A stretch of 64,000 nucleotides of DNA from Eutypa lata (GCA_022661535.1 JAKULF010000001.1:2356001-2420000), one strand, 5' to 3'; shown: positions 1 to 12,700, numbered from the stretch's first letter. Made by a program: numbers and translations. The notes: generated by a model not told the origin, from the letters alone.

Positions 1-496
1 CCTCCCCAAAATACGCGCTATCTAATCCCGCTATACTACCAGTCTAGGTAGTTAAGTCAAATGAAAGAAATAGCTGGTTCTTTCCCGAAGAAATTCGCTG
101 CTCAGATGTGACGTGACATGACGTGACGTGACAAACCCCTTTCTCACCAACCCACCGGAGTTACAGTTGAAAAGCTGCTCTGATCCATCCCAAACAAGCG
201 CCTCCCATTTTCAAGAACCGATAATGCACCATGTGAAACCATCGCGTGACGATAAGCTCTAGTAAGCTCCCTCCCCCCTTTCTCCCCTTATATGACGGTT
301 GATACTCCGAAGGCGCCCCCCTTCCCTTTAATATCATGCAAATGCCACGCGCGGAAGTGAGTGAGTGAACACGAGCTCTAGTAAGCTCTAGTTATCGGTT
401 CCTGGAAGAAGAAAAAAAATACTCCAACCCTCCTGTGAAAGAAAAAAAGAAGATGCCGACACCAAAGTCTATTGACATCAAGGTCCCTCCTCTAAG
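1..496. other. Intergenic, left edge
   Basis: No convincing coding exon is visible. The segment holds the 3' flank of the leftward zinc-cluster gene that ends at 497, and a run of TGACGTGA motifs at 109-131. The rest is pyrimidine- and A-rich spacer with short repeated phrases such as agctctagtaagctc. Any gene served by the left part lies outside the window. Confidence 0.6.
109..131. promoter_or_regulatory. Cluster of three TGACGTGA motifs
   Basis: TGACGTGA occurs at 109-116, 119-126 and 124-131, the last two overlapping. TGACGT is the half-site core recognised by bZIP factors of the CREB/ATF and Hac1 types. No gene start is close on the right (the neighbouring gene ends at 497), so if functional it would act on a gene left of the window. 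It could equally be a short tandem repeat without function. Confidence 0.3.
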
Positions 497-929
497 TTAA
501 ACAGTGAGCCAGTTCTGCGCAACGTACTGCTGCTGCTGCTGTTGCTGCGCAGTCTGCCCAGTATGACCAACTGTAGCAGTCTTTCCTCGCGCGTCAGCTC
601 TATCGTCATCCTCGACGCCAACCCGCTCTACATACTCCTTCTGCTGCCGCTGTATGGCCTCGTACTGCGGATGCTGACGATGAAGATGGGGGGGATTCGT
701 CGGGTAGCCAGCACCACCACCACCACCACCACCACTACTACTATTACTAGTACCGGCACTAGCACCGCCAACAGACGGCGACGCGGAGAGGCCCGCCGCC
801 GCCGAGATAAGGTTTGCGAAGTTCGGCGTAGAGCGGAACGGAGAGGCCATAGAACCATCGCGGTGGATGAGCATCGAAGGGACGCGGAGCGCTACCTGTT
901 AGGGTTATCAGTATACGGCGACTAGTACT

Positions 930-969
<40 letters not shown>

Positions 970-3211
970 TGTTCGTATGGGTTAGACAGAAAAGGGGAAA
1001 GGGGAAAAGGGGGGTCAATGATGTGGATATATGTATGTAGGTGATTCATTTAGAATGAGGCGGTGAGATGAGATGAGATGAGATAAGATATAATATGTAA
1101 TAAAGAAAGAAAAAGAAAGAGAAAAAACGTACCCCAGTCAAGACGTGAGCGTACTTGATCCCAAGCTCATTACCAATATACTTCAACCTGCCCTGAGCCC
1201 AAGCGCGCTGGGCGTCAGTCGTGTAGTCCTGGGTGCTGATGCAAACGAGGGGCCAGATAAGGAAATCGCCAGCGAGGGCCTTGGTAGCGGCGTCGTCTTC
1301 GTCGTTACTACTACTACTACCACAAGCAAACCCGCCGCCGCCAAGATTTGTCGTCTCTGTCGTCGTTGTCATTGTCGTTGTCGTTCCCACCACCACGCCC
1401 ATACTATGCTGCTGTTGTTGTTGTTGTTGCCGCCTCCCGCGCTTCAGGTGCCAGCCGAGGTGGTAGGGCGCGGCGGCGATGATGTCGGTGATGATGTCGA
1501 CGCAGGTGCGGGCGGCGGTGGCGTACTCGGGCGTGGTGCGGTAGTCGACGGGGGAGCAGACCCAGGCGGCGCAGCGGACCACGAGGGAGTGCACGATGAG
1601 GCGCGAGGTCCGGATCATGTTCCAGACGCTCGCGATGTAGAAATCCGTGTAGACGTCGACGCGGCCGGGGAAGACCTCGGCACGGGCGTAGTCGGCACCA
1701 CCACCACTACTACTACTACTACCACCATTACTACTACTACTATTACCACTACTACAAGGCGGGACGTGATCCTCCCATGCCACGGTCCGGTACCGCCAGT
1801 AGTCGGGAAGGGCCTCGATCCAGGCGACGGCCTCCTGGTCGACGGACTGGCACCTCCGGATCAGGTCGAGCACGAGGGCGATGTTGTCGGGCGTCCGGTG
1901 CAGGACGGCCATCAGGCGGTTGACCTCGGCGCGCAGCTCGCCGACCTTGATGCAGACGCGCTGGCACTGCGCCGCCTCCCGGTTGTTGACCGCGTCCTCG
2001 AGCCACCACTGCGTGCCCATGATGGGCGGCTTCGACGAGCTGAGCGTGTGTATTATCTATACAAAGGCAAGAAGGAAAAAGGAGTGATGGTTAGATACTA
2101 CGGTACGGGTCGAGGATAGAAATCATTGGAGAGGAGGATGTGTGGTTTGGGTGGGTGGATGGGTGGGCAGACGGACCATTTGCGTTCGAACAGCTATGAA
2201 AAGGAGTAGACCCGTCTTTGTCCGTAGCTGTTTCTTGCCTCGGACTTTGACTAGTTGGATGGCACCTTCGACGTGCGATCCCCACGCTGACATCCCGATT
2301 TGCTTAGCTGTGATGTTCTGCCGTTTTAGGTATTAGTATGAGTTAAACCCCCCTTCTTCTTTTTTTCTACTTGGATTATTAAAGGGTACTGGGACTACTT
2401 ACCTCGAACATGCCGAGGAGCAAGACAGCAGCTAGAGTCGAGTCTGCCTTCTGGCCCTCGACGTCTCTCAACGCAGCGTTAGTCCCCGCGAGGGCCTTGC
2501 TGTATTCATTCAACGCCTTCTCCCCTAGTTTGCTACCAGAGCCCGCACGGTTGTTGAGCAACGCGAGCGAGCAGGCATTAAAAGCACTCTGGAGGTTGCT
2601 TGCTTGGTTATCTTGTCTTAGTAGAGGAACGAGGTAATCCAAGAAGCCCCGATTACAGCCAGGTTTGGGCACGAGAACGAAGTTGGAAACAAAATAGTAG
2701 TTAGCCTGCTGCTCCACCGGTATGTTCAAACTCGGCACAACTGCTTGCTCTAGTGGCGACTTGGTGCTATTTGAGGAGACTGGTGAAAGCATGCTGTTGG
2801 ACGGGACAGCTTCTTCTGGACTCTGCTTGTCCAGCTTTTGGACGGACGCCTTCCTGCCCGCTTTTCGAGCCCTCCGCTCAGTCGCCTGGGTCTCGTTGCG
2901 GAAGACCAGATCAAACTCATCCTTATATCCAGGACATTGCCTCCGAGACTTAGCACATTGGTTACATGTTGGCTTGGTCTCGTCACATTTAATGCGCCTT
3001 GTTCTATCCCACGCTTTTATGTCAGTACCTATGTCTTCTAATATATTGAGTTCTTGGACTCATAGATAGCACAATCTCATTTAGAGGTATGACCCTGTTA
3101 GTTGCCTAAAAGGACATCATAGATAGGATACTCGAGGGGGGGTTCTCCAGTGATATTGAGCACTAACCTGCACATCTGACAGCCCCTGGAGGGCTTGCCG
3201 CAGTACACCAT
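497..3211 (-). CDS. Zn2Cys6 (C6 zinc cluster) transcription factor, five exons
   Basis: Predicted nuclear DNA-binding regulator of 702 aa. Exons on the minus strand: 3211-3168, 3003-2403, 2317-2177, 2056-1133, 895-497; all phases match. The start is the ATG of MVYCGKPSRGC, a very common N-terminus in this fungal subfamily. The zinc cluster spans residues 11-38 with Cys at 11, 14, 21, 28, 31 and 38 (C-X2-C-X6-C-X6-C-X2-C-X6-C) and is interrupted by intron 1 after Cys14. The middle (around GMFENITAKQIGMSAWGSH) is typical of the fungal-specific regulatory region of these factors. Exon 4 carries an Asn/Ser/Gly run plus polyQ and Thr runs; the C-terminus has a Gly run and polyQ ending in a WLTV tail. 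Target genes cannot be read from sequence. The family is certain; exon edges of the low-complexity C-terminal half are less so. Confidence 0.85.
931..967. repeat. (GA)n microsatellite inside intron 4
   Basis: A nearly pure GA run of about 37 bp, followed near 1069-1083 by GAGAT repeats. Both lie in the 237-bp intron (896-1132) of the zinc-cluster gene. On the transcript strand this reads CU-rich, close to the 3' splice site at 896. Confidence 0.9.
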
Positions 3212-5527
3212 CACGGCGTGGAGCTGATAGCAGCACTCTATCACAATATGGTAAGATAGTGTTGCGACAGTGCTGTTTCTCACTGGCTCTCAAGTGGCTC
3301 CCTCTCCCCACGGGGGCTAAGATCTGAAGCTAGGCCCAGGCCCAAGTTCGAGAGAAGCACGGCGATTAGGCCTCAGGAGACAAGATGAAGTCTCACTAGA
3401 CCACAAAAATAACTGTAGTCTAATCAGTTCCAAAGGTTGTTGGGGACTTCTATGATATTAGAAAGAATTGAAGTCTACCCTGTATTGGAAACAGAACGCT
3501 CTTCGGAGACGAGAATTAGGAGGTCGACGTTGACTTGAAATATAGCCCGTACAGACACCACAAATAGGTTATCGTCTGGTTGTGAGTTACGTGTCATATG
3601 GGTGTCCCAATGGTATTATATAAGAGTATCCGCAACGAGACCAGAAGTGCCAATGTGTAGAATCCAGAACGACCTCAGAATCAACCATCACATGCTCCAG
3701 GTCAACGGCAATGTCGAAAGAATGATGTCGATGCCCAGCCGGATAAGAGATAGGGTGGCGTATCTGATGGCGTGTCTGTATCATGTGTTAAAGCCCTCCC
3801 TGCATGGCATGGGGAGGTGCCTAGTATAGCATGTGTGTATGTAGCAGCAGCAGCAGCAGTTATCACCAGGTTCCCGGAGATGCAGGCGTTCGCTTTGGGA
3901 GATGGGGGATGGAATAGGATGGGGAAATAGTATGGCTTAGCAACCTGCTACTAGTGAATTAACCACCAGACCCAGACTACCTAGTAGGTTTGCCTCCAGT
4001 AGGTATGTCAAAAGCCGGGGAGGGTGGTGCCGGTACGGAGTGACAGGCGATCAACCTTAGCGTCGCGCTCGGGTTTTGACTGGGGCTCTCTTGGCGGCTT
4101 TTCGGAGCTGGTGTAAGTAAAGTAACTAGCGAATCTACTACCTATCCCACTCACTTCTCACCTTCCTATGTATATTCAAGTCAGGGGTAACTGGGTAATT
4201 TAGTTGATTGGACGATGTAGTTCGAGACTGGGTGAATATATACGAGTCAAGTAACTACACTGCCAAAGAAGAAAAGGTATGATGGTACGATTCAGTCGGT
4301 AGAACTTGTTTAATCCTAGTGTAACTATAACTAACAGGTAAATAACCGTTTCGGAACGTCGATCTACATGTTTCTGAACGAGAAGAACTCACTAAAAACA
4401 TAACTAGAAAATGATAAAGAATAGGTACATACTTACATACATTGCAACCTCTTCATAAGTGCGCACCATATAATACAATTCATAATATTACAACACCTGT
4501 TTCAATCTGGAGGGGGCTTAGACTTAGGTAGCCCCTTAGCTGGTACCTAGGTAGCTTATTACTTAGAGCTCTACATAACCCAGGTACTTACTAGGTATCA
4601 CATAGATAAAGCCTCGCTGGGGTGGTCTATAAAACAACAAGGGGCCCTTTCACGTCAAGAGCCTCCAATCACCCCGCAGATTATCGCGGAGAAATATATA
4701 CCTTGACCCCTGTGATGAAACGGATCGGGTTGCGTCGATTCGACGTGCAGCCGGAAGCCATTCCGTGGAGAGATCCTCGTCGGAGATGGAGAAAAGAAGA
4801 TTTGACGATAACCTCGGGTTCTCTGAACTGTTTGGCAAGCCCTACAGGGCATGCTGCGTTAGGTATGAAGGCGGTTTAGTCTATGATAGCAACTAACCAC
4901 ATAGTAACTATAACTTCAATTATAGGTAGCATATCATAAAAGCAGTACAGGCACCAAGTGTTAACTTCGTCTTGAAGTATATTTATATACATGTAACAAG
5001 ATGATGAAATAAGTTCTCATGTCGATAGATGTATACATATAGAAACATGCATCCACTTATTCTGTCATATGTATTACATATATCGACTCTTTACCATCTA
5101 CGATCACGACCCGCATCCCACCGAACTTGATGATCGATCTTGATCAAAGATCAGAGTGACACTCAATCTCAGATGGTTACCTACATGGCGCATGCTTTCT
5201 AGCGAAATCACAATACTGACATTTCCTGCACGCATCCACACACACTTAGGCATTCACGCATGCGAGGTTGTTTTGATTCACCCAAACGGATCGCAGCGGC
5301 ACCGACTACATAGTCAAACGGTGCCTTTTACATCCGTGGTGGCGGAGTATGTAGGTAGGTAAAGTTAGACTGTCATCCTCAGACATAATCGTATGTATGT
5401 ATGTAGAAGGGGGAATTGGGGATCCCATTCATACATACATACATATCTGCAGCGAACGCCCGCAACGCTTCTACATACGAGCCCTGCAGTCCTCAAGAAC
5501 CAGTCACACTCCGCAATTCACCAGTGG
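3212..5527. other. Intergenic spacer
   Basis: Contains the presumed promoter and leader of the leftward zinc-cluster factor (from 3212 upward). No frame shows sustained coding bias, splice-consistent exons or recognisable domains. A CAG-type run lies at 3843-3858, and many TAGGTA/CCTAGG phrases of the kind common in this genome occur. The short frames here look like chance. Confidence 0.55.
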
Positions 5528-5650
5528 CTACCCGCCCAGGCGGGCAGGGTCTTCCTTGTCGGGGAGGCAGGAATCGTTGGTCTCGGCGACCTCGATAGTA
5601 TCAGCCTTACCGGCCTTCTTCACTCCAGGAGAAGGGTTCGGCCGCTTCAT
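5528..5650 (-). CDS. Small ORF or terminal exon, 40 codons, ends in Gly-Gly
   Basis: On the minus strand an ATG at 5650 opens a 40-codon frame that starts MKRPNPSPGVKKAG and ends EDPARLGG-stop at 5528. Codon choice is strongly gene-like: all five Lys codons but none AAA, Ile is ATC, and Asn, Cys and most Gly, Ala and Asp codons look optimised, unlike the AT-rich flanks. The frame stays open upstream of the ATG for about 20 codons and a possible acceptor (ctagagtag, ending near 5656) lies just before it, so this may be the last exon of a longer leftward gene whose upstream exons I could not find. No family recognised. It could also be a free-standing short protein. Confidence 0.35.
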   Translation of the reverse strand: MKRPNPSPGVKKAGKADTIEVAETNDSCLPDKEDPARLGG

Positions 5651-8600
5651 GTGTACTACTCTAGGTAAGACAACTAACTGTCTGCTGCTGTTATAATATG
5701 CATGCATACATACACATACATATATATCATATACATATATACATATTATACATAGAGTCGAACCCCCACGTCTTCTGATATTGTCTCACATGCATGCGGT
5801 GTCTGGTTGTCCCTGTTGACAGAATAACGTAGGAGCTATATAATCATGGATGGCCAGAGTTATATAGTGCGGGGTCACTAGATAGTTAGAGCTCTTTGCC
5901 GTATTCGTGATCACTGAAGCAATCCAGCCAGCTAGACTAGCCAGCCAGCCTCACTCGCTCACGAGCCCTTCGATGCCCAACTTGCTTGACCTTGTGCTAC
6001 CGTATATCAACAGTTCTCGTTACTACCTGCCGAATCGTGACAGAGGTGCTTTAGAACATACATTAAGTTAGTAGCAAAGAGCCCGGATCTGTCAGTGCAT
6101 ACCTCGATTTCGAGCCCCCGCCGACGATGGCAAAATCGTGGTTAGACCCAAGAGAAAAAAAAAACATGACGCCGTTCGTGTTTCACCCCGTCGTATCGCT
6201 GCAACCCCGTACTTTTTTTTTCCCACAGTACATACAAATACAGCTCCAAAAGAAGCAATCGCCCGCATGGGCGGGAATAAGGCTCTCCTGTTTGCTTTGG
6301 CAGTTCGTTTTCCGAGGCTTATATGTTTCACCGGTGAGTTCGGAAGGGCCTGGTAGCTAAGCCGTTACCGCTGCCACAGCCACATGCTCTATAGTGACTA
6401 TAAGGCCGAGGGATGGGCAGTCAGTCCACTTTACCGAACAGCTATTGGACAGAACTTTCTTCCGAGGAGAGGGGTATTCTCCTAAGTCGGTGGGTAGGTA
6501 TAGATAGATTTTTTTTAATTTTCTTTTTCATCGGGATACTACATTCATAGCTACGTAGTAACCACCCGCATCTGCTTGGCAGGTCCCGACACGTTGTGTA
6601 AATATCAATACTTGCGGTTTCTCTCCTTTCTACTCATCCTCGCCCCTATGCTAGAGCAATTAGATTCTCTATCTTATAGTTCTTCTACAGACTACGAATC
6701 TACGAACTTTGTCTGCAGTCCACAAGCTACTCTATTCATCTTGACAGTGCAGCATAAGCCCCTTGATAAGCATGCCGGAGTCTAGAAATATGAGACCTGA
6801 CCTTAGGAGCCTCACTTCCCAGGGTCCAAGAAAAAAGTGTCAAGATTAAATTATGTCAGTGAAATGACGTCCAATAACGTCGTAGTAGCATCTGAAAATT
6901 GTTACCGAATATACCCTTTGTTTCCACCTGCAGACACACATGCAGAAGCCATAATTTAGATTCGTATTCAACAGTATTATGTATGAATTACCTGATTCTG
7001 CTATGTCGAGATGCCCCTTACGAAATAAAAATAAAAAAGCCAAGAAATCAAGACTACCCTACTAACGGGGATAGTCGTGTACGCTCTATCCCCGCGTATG
7101 TATGGTCACGCCCCCCTATTCCAACGGTGTGTCCATAGGCTTCACCGGTTCAGATTCATCTTCATCGGGAACAACACACGTCACGAGAATGACACAAAAA
7201 AAAAGTTCCTGGCACCTAGTCCTACGCCCGACGCCTATCTGGTGCATGAAAAAAAGCAATTATACCAGGTGCATAGGCGTAGACCTGTTGACAGCAAAGA
7301 CAAGTTCTTGACAATGTCCATCCATTGTAGATCTAGAGTGGAAGCCGGGACACAGCCATCTCGCGCCTCGGGACATATGGCCTCGGATGCGAATTCATGC
7401 CCTTACCACGATCTTCTCATACGTGATGGCAAGTAATCCAACTACTTTTTAGTACCATAATCCCACTTACCAGCTGAGCCACCGTCCCCTAAAAGGGATG
7501 CAAATGATAAGATCTTTAACTAGGTCATAAATATGTGGACATATATGGTTCCTGTTGCAACGGTACTCTCTCCCTAGGCGAAGGAAGATCATAAGCATAT
7601 TCGAGATAGTAGAATCAGCAATAAGAATAATGAATAATGATGACTAAGAGAAAATATGTAATAAGTATACGGATATCGTTCATGTGAAAGGATCTTTAAT
7701 AAAAAAATATCTTTCAGGTCTAAGTTGTAACTGATATTTGATCTCACTGCTTGGAGTACTAGTATAAAACAATACAACGGAGTCTTATACGGGGCCATAA
7801 GCTGAAAGATAGTAATTTGACATATTAATTGCTAGGTATAACTGCTAAATATGGTATTCGGAATTCGATCACTATCATGTCACCCCATTCAATGTTCAAT
7901 ACATGGCATACTTAGGAAAAGACGAGTCCTCATAGGTTAAATCTGTCTTGCACTAGAGAAAAAGGGGCACGACGTGCCTAATCTTCTTTCTTCTTCTTCT
8001 TTTTAACTTTGTTCGACCTCGTCTTATTACAGCCAGAGAATGTGGGCGTCACAAAATATGATCCAAGCAATTGCCACAATCTAGTGAAAAGCGTTGAATT
8101 ATTAGATTTATCTCACCCCAACCTAATGATGCCCAATCTGTGTTTGCGAGCCTCCTATCTAAGCCAGCTGAAATATAACAATTTTTCTCATCAGATCTTG
8201 CCCCTTGGCATACATTCAAAGCTCCCAGTGTCAAATTCTCCCGCTCAGTCACTGTATGCTATTCCCCCGATTCTCTGAATTATCCGTGCTTATATAACAC
8301 TCAACTATTGGAAACAAAAGAAAATAGGGCGGAAAGAAGCATTCAAAGATGGGAAAATAAAGGTACGCCGAAGTTTACCGACAACGACCAAATTAATACC
8401 CCTCAAGGAGGCAACACCCTTCAGAACCTCCTCGCCCCTGCCTATCCCTTTACCCAGGTGATGACACCCTCATATCCATATACTATTTATGCATTATACA
8501 GAGTTCTAGGTTACCACGAAGAAAGTATCGAACATACCTCGGTTGAAGGGCGCCAGTCAGTTATCTGCGGACATAGTCGACTAGATAGCTACAGGTATGT

Positions 8601-9796
8601 GAAGTTTGTCGGTTCTTTCATCGTCCCGCCTGTTCGTTCTGAATGCTGGAGGGATACTTCTTAGGATATATTATCAATAGTCGATGGGCCTTTCTACTCG
8701 CCTTCGAAACTTCAGTCCGTTGTTCGCTCTTCAGCCGTTGTCTGGGAGCAATCGAACTGGGAATTTTCCCTTATTTGTATATGGACATTGACTACTGGGG
8801 AGAAGTCTGTATTAATGAGTAGCATACGCGTTCCCCTCAAGATGCCTATCTCACTACGGAGGAGGGAAGGAAATTTTTTTTCGAAATGCGGCTAGGCTCG
8901 CGTACGTCTAAAATTGGATTACAATGTTTTCGTTGAGATCTACCCAGACGAGAGTATCATATCAACTCACAGCTTTCGTGAAGAGAAAGGAAGAACCCCC
9001 TGTTTAATAAACTACTAAGTCAACCTCAAAATATCCACTACGGCTTGTTTGCCTGTCGTTAATTCTCAGATTCAACCGAAGACTACAAAGATAACCAACT
9101 ATTAAAGCACACTATTACAATAGTACTTGGTTCGGCAAAACATCCCATCAACCCCGTGCTAGCTCTCCCTATCCGTCCCTCACAATACACTTTCGATATC
9201 ATCCTACCTACCTATGTACCTACCTATCACTCCCTGTGGTAGTTAGGTACGTAAGTACTCACTTACGTACACATTATTCACTCCCCGGCGGCACCTTTCC
9301 GAGACCAAGCCAGGTGGGATACTAGGTACTTACTTAGATAATCAACGACACATAGCATACCAGGTAAGCAAGTAGTTAATTAAGTATTCAGTAAAGAGGA
9401 AACAAGCATTACAAACTTCATATAGCATTTCAACCAACCAAAAACGAACTACTACGTAGGTCAGCCACTATGTGTACATACGTACATACGTGTTTATTAA
9501 AAAAACCCCGAACCCGAAACGCCGTGCTCATGCAATGCCCCCCCTTCCTCCATTCCACCCTCCCTTCACCCCTTCGCGTTATCATCTTCTGTTCCCCGCC
9601 CCCTTGCTCTCCTCTCCCGTTGTTGTGTTCTACATATACTCGTGCTTGTTTAATAACGTTTCATATTACATCACACCTTAGCACAACACCAAGCCTTTCC
9701 CTAACCCACAGGCCAGACGGACGGGGAAAGAAGAAAAAAAGGGAAGATAAAAGAAAAGAAAGCCCCCTCACCGCAATTCCAAGAAGAAAAACCCAT
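5651..9796. other. Long intergenic region
   Basis: About 4.1 kb without a supportable gene. It contains TATA-rich and CATA-rich tracts (5696-5755), A- and T-runs near 6160-6220 and 6508-6525, an imperfect inverted repeat at 7231-7287, and a degenerate tRNA-like stretch on the minus strand near 7435-7505. The short frames, including one of 118 codons beginning at a TTG near 8308, lack coding bias and splice partners. The right end is the 3' flank of POM152. Confidence 0.5.
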
Positions 9797-12700
9797 TCAG
9801 AACTGCAGCAACTTCTGGGCCTTGTCGCCACCACCCTCGACACCCATAGTGGAGAAGGCGCAGAACTTGTCCTTGATGGCGACGACCTCGTACGTGCCCT
9901 CGAGGGAGGCGGTGATGGCCTTGCTGTGGTCGTAGCTGACGTCGTGGCGGGTCTCGAGGACCTGGCTCTTGTGGCCCTTGCGGGCGTTGGAGCTGCGCGT
10001 GTACGTGAACTCGAAGGGCGGCGTGCCCCAGAACTCGAACAGGATCTCCACCTCGCTCCCCTCGTGGATGTCCACCTGGAGCACGCGCCCCTTGCTGATC
10101 CGCACGCTCGGCATCGCGTGGATCGTCTTGGCCAGGTGCACCGACGCCCGGCAGTCGCTCGTCTTGTCGCTGATGCTCGTGATGGCGAACGCGCCCGGCG
10201 CCTCGGCGATCCGCCGGAAGTTCGTCGTCGGCGACTTGGCCTTCTTCTGCGCCCCGTCGAACGTGTAGTGCACTTCGAAAGGAGGCGTGCCGGAGAGCGT
10301 GTAAGCAATGCGCTCGCCCACGCAGTAGTCCATCCGTTGCTCTAGAGGATAAATGGCAGGCGCATCGAAGAGTTGGATGTTGACTGCTGGACCACCGATT
10401 TCCGTCTTCGTCTGACAACCACGGGCATCGCGCACGTTACGGATCCTGACCTGCTGAGCACCGAGCTTCAGGTAGGAGCGAGGAATCTGAATGCCGTAAG
10501 AACTAGTCGGGATGTCCGAGATCCTAAAGATCTCAGGGAAAACACCGGCGTGATGCTTGATTTCAAGCTCTACGTAGAATGGTGCTATCCCTTCTAGATT
10601 GATTGGTATGCGTTCTTCGTGGTCCTGTTCCGACATGCACATCTTCAACGTCTGTCCCGGTCTGACGAAAGAAGCAGTTGGCTTGGCATTAACAGTTTGC
10701 TGGACAACAAGTTGCTGTGGCTGTTTTTTGTCGCTGTTGTAGAGATTATCTGACAAAGCGGAGAATGTGTATTGGTATTGGCCGGGTTTCACTGTATCCA
10801 TTGATATAGAGGCTTTGCCTAGGGCAGCATCAAACTCTTTTCGAGACACAGACCCTGATCCGGACTTTGGTTTATATTTGACCTCGTATTGGACATGATA
10901 GGGCGGTGATCCTAAAATTGTATTAGTACGGTACTGGTTAAATAGACAATGATGTATTGACTCACCTTTGAGAGCGATTTCGAATCCATCTACATCTCCT
11001 TCGCACACATCGTCCTTGATGAATTCGGTATCTTTACCGATAGCTTTCACGGCGTCGTTCGAAACGAATGAGAGTTCAGGCCGTGGGAACCAATCCACTT
11101 GGAAAGTCGGGGCCTTAAGATCAACAGTACCAGGACATAGATTATCCCTAACGTCAAGAATTTCGTAGGTACCCCTATCTTTGACCTCAATATAATCATT
11201 ACCAGAGCGAGCCACTCGGGTCTGCGTCTCACCACTACCGTCGCTGTTACGATAGGATACTCTCCACGGGCCATCTCCCGAGAGACGCAAAGGAAGGTGA
11301 ACTGAAGTGTTTTCGACAATTGTGGTAGATCTCCTACTTTCGAGTAGGCCAAATGCGGCTCTGGGTCGCTGACGCCTAACAGAAATTTTAATTGCTTCCT
11401 CCAGAAAGATTTGGCACCCTGTCGTATCTTTGATGCTCTTGAGAGCAAGTGTGTATTCACCACCGGATGACAGGGGAGGCGTCTCGATGAGAAAAACATC
11501 TTCATCGATGTTAGAAATCTTTTCAGCCTTCCTTTTCCTTTCGTGGATCAGTTCCCACTCCAAAGTGAAAGGGCCATCTCCTAGCATCTTGACCTCTACT
11601 TTCACGGGCTCATCTAGACAGGCTTGCAGAGATTCTGAGCCTTGAAGGAAGAATGCTGTTGCAGGCGGCTTCACATTCTGTTCAAGATGATACTCGTCTG
11701 ATAGTGGCAATGAAACATCGTAAACCGCATCTCTCAATTGCCTAAACCGATACTCATGGCGGCCTGCGTGTCTTGGTTTCAGTTCGATCTGCTGGCGCAG
11801 GCCCCTGACCTCAACCGTCTCTCGCCGGGCACGTCCATGCATACTAGTAACATCGTACGTGATTTTAAATGGCGGTGTTCCGATCATGTCGAGATTCACC
11901 AAAAGTCCAATCGATTTACCCGCGCACTTATCTGGAATTTCCTCGGCGTGGACTGACAGCTGGGGCTCCGGAGGATTGAGCAACATGCAAGAAGACGGTT
12001 CCTGGATCTCGCCCTCGCATGAGTCGCACGACACCGACTTCAAGGTGTAAAGACCGGGAGCAGAAATCGTCGGTTGATCATTTGCGCTCTTGGCTGTAAA
12101 TGAACCAACCTCGACAACATCCCCATGATCACCATTTTTGCTCAAACTACCAATGGGCGAAAATTGCCAGGTCACAGTATGAGAGACACTATCAGGTGTT
12201 TTTCCTGGACGACCGATCTTGACAGGGAGCCTAGTTGACCTTCCCTTTGCAACCTTCAAAGGACTACGGAGGTCACAACCGACAAGAGTAGCCCTGGGAC
12301 GGTCTCTGACGACGAAATTCTGATATAGATGTTTTGGTCTAGGTCGGATGTCGGATTCATCAAGCAGAGTATAATTCATGACGTTTCCAAATATGTCGTG
12401 AACCTCCCCAATGTTGTATTGCCATTCTCCAGATGTAGTCATCGACTCGTTCAAGCTGACAGATACGCTTTGAGCTCGGGCCCAGGAGTAATTTTCTTGG
12501 CCCGGCAGAATTGACCGTTGGGCGCCAATCAAGGGAGATGAAAACCCATCAGGTTGGAGACTCTGATAGTGGAAGCCATGGTCTTGGCCATTGATAGACC
12601 GACTGTAGACAATCTTCAAGGGCGGGGTTCCGTGGACTTCCAATGACAAATCTGACAGCTCTCCAATACATCTCGTAGATGATTCGGCGGTACGGACTCG

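Noticed and set aside
1145..2119. 324-codon plus-strand frame
   Set aside because: Antisense shadow of exon 4 of the zinc-cluster gene; composition (Gly/Asp/Val/Thr runs) reflects the complementary low-complexity coding sequence.
4622..4879. 85-codon plus-strand frame
   Set aside because: No codon bias, no splice partners, and overlapping minus-strand frames of equal length; treated as chance.
6092..6331. 79-codon minus-strand frame with an IVGGG-like phrase in another frame
   Set aside because: Considered as upstream exon for the small ORF at 5528-5650, but interrupted by A/T runs, with no consistent donor/acceptor phase.
8308..8664. 118-codon frame
   Set aside because: Begins at TTG, has unbiased codons and no recognisable motif.
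9470..10345. 291-codon plus-strand frame and several other frames over 9660-10420
   Set aside because: All are shadows of the GC-rich 3' exon of POM152, whose frame has the family repeats.
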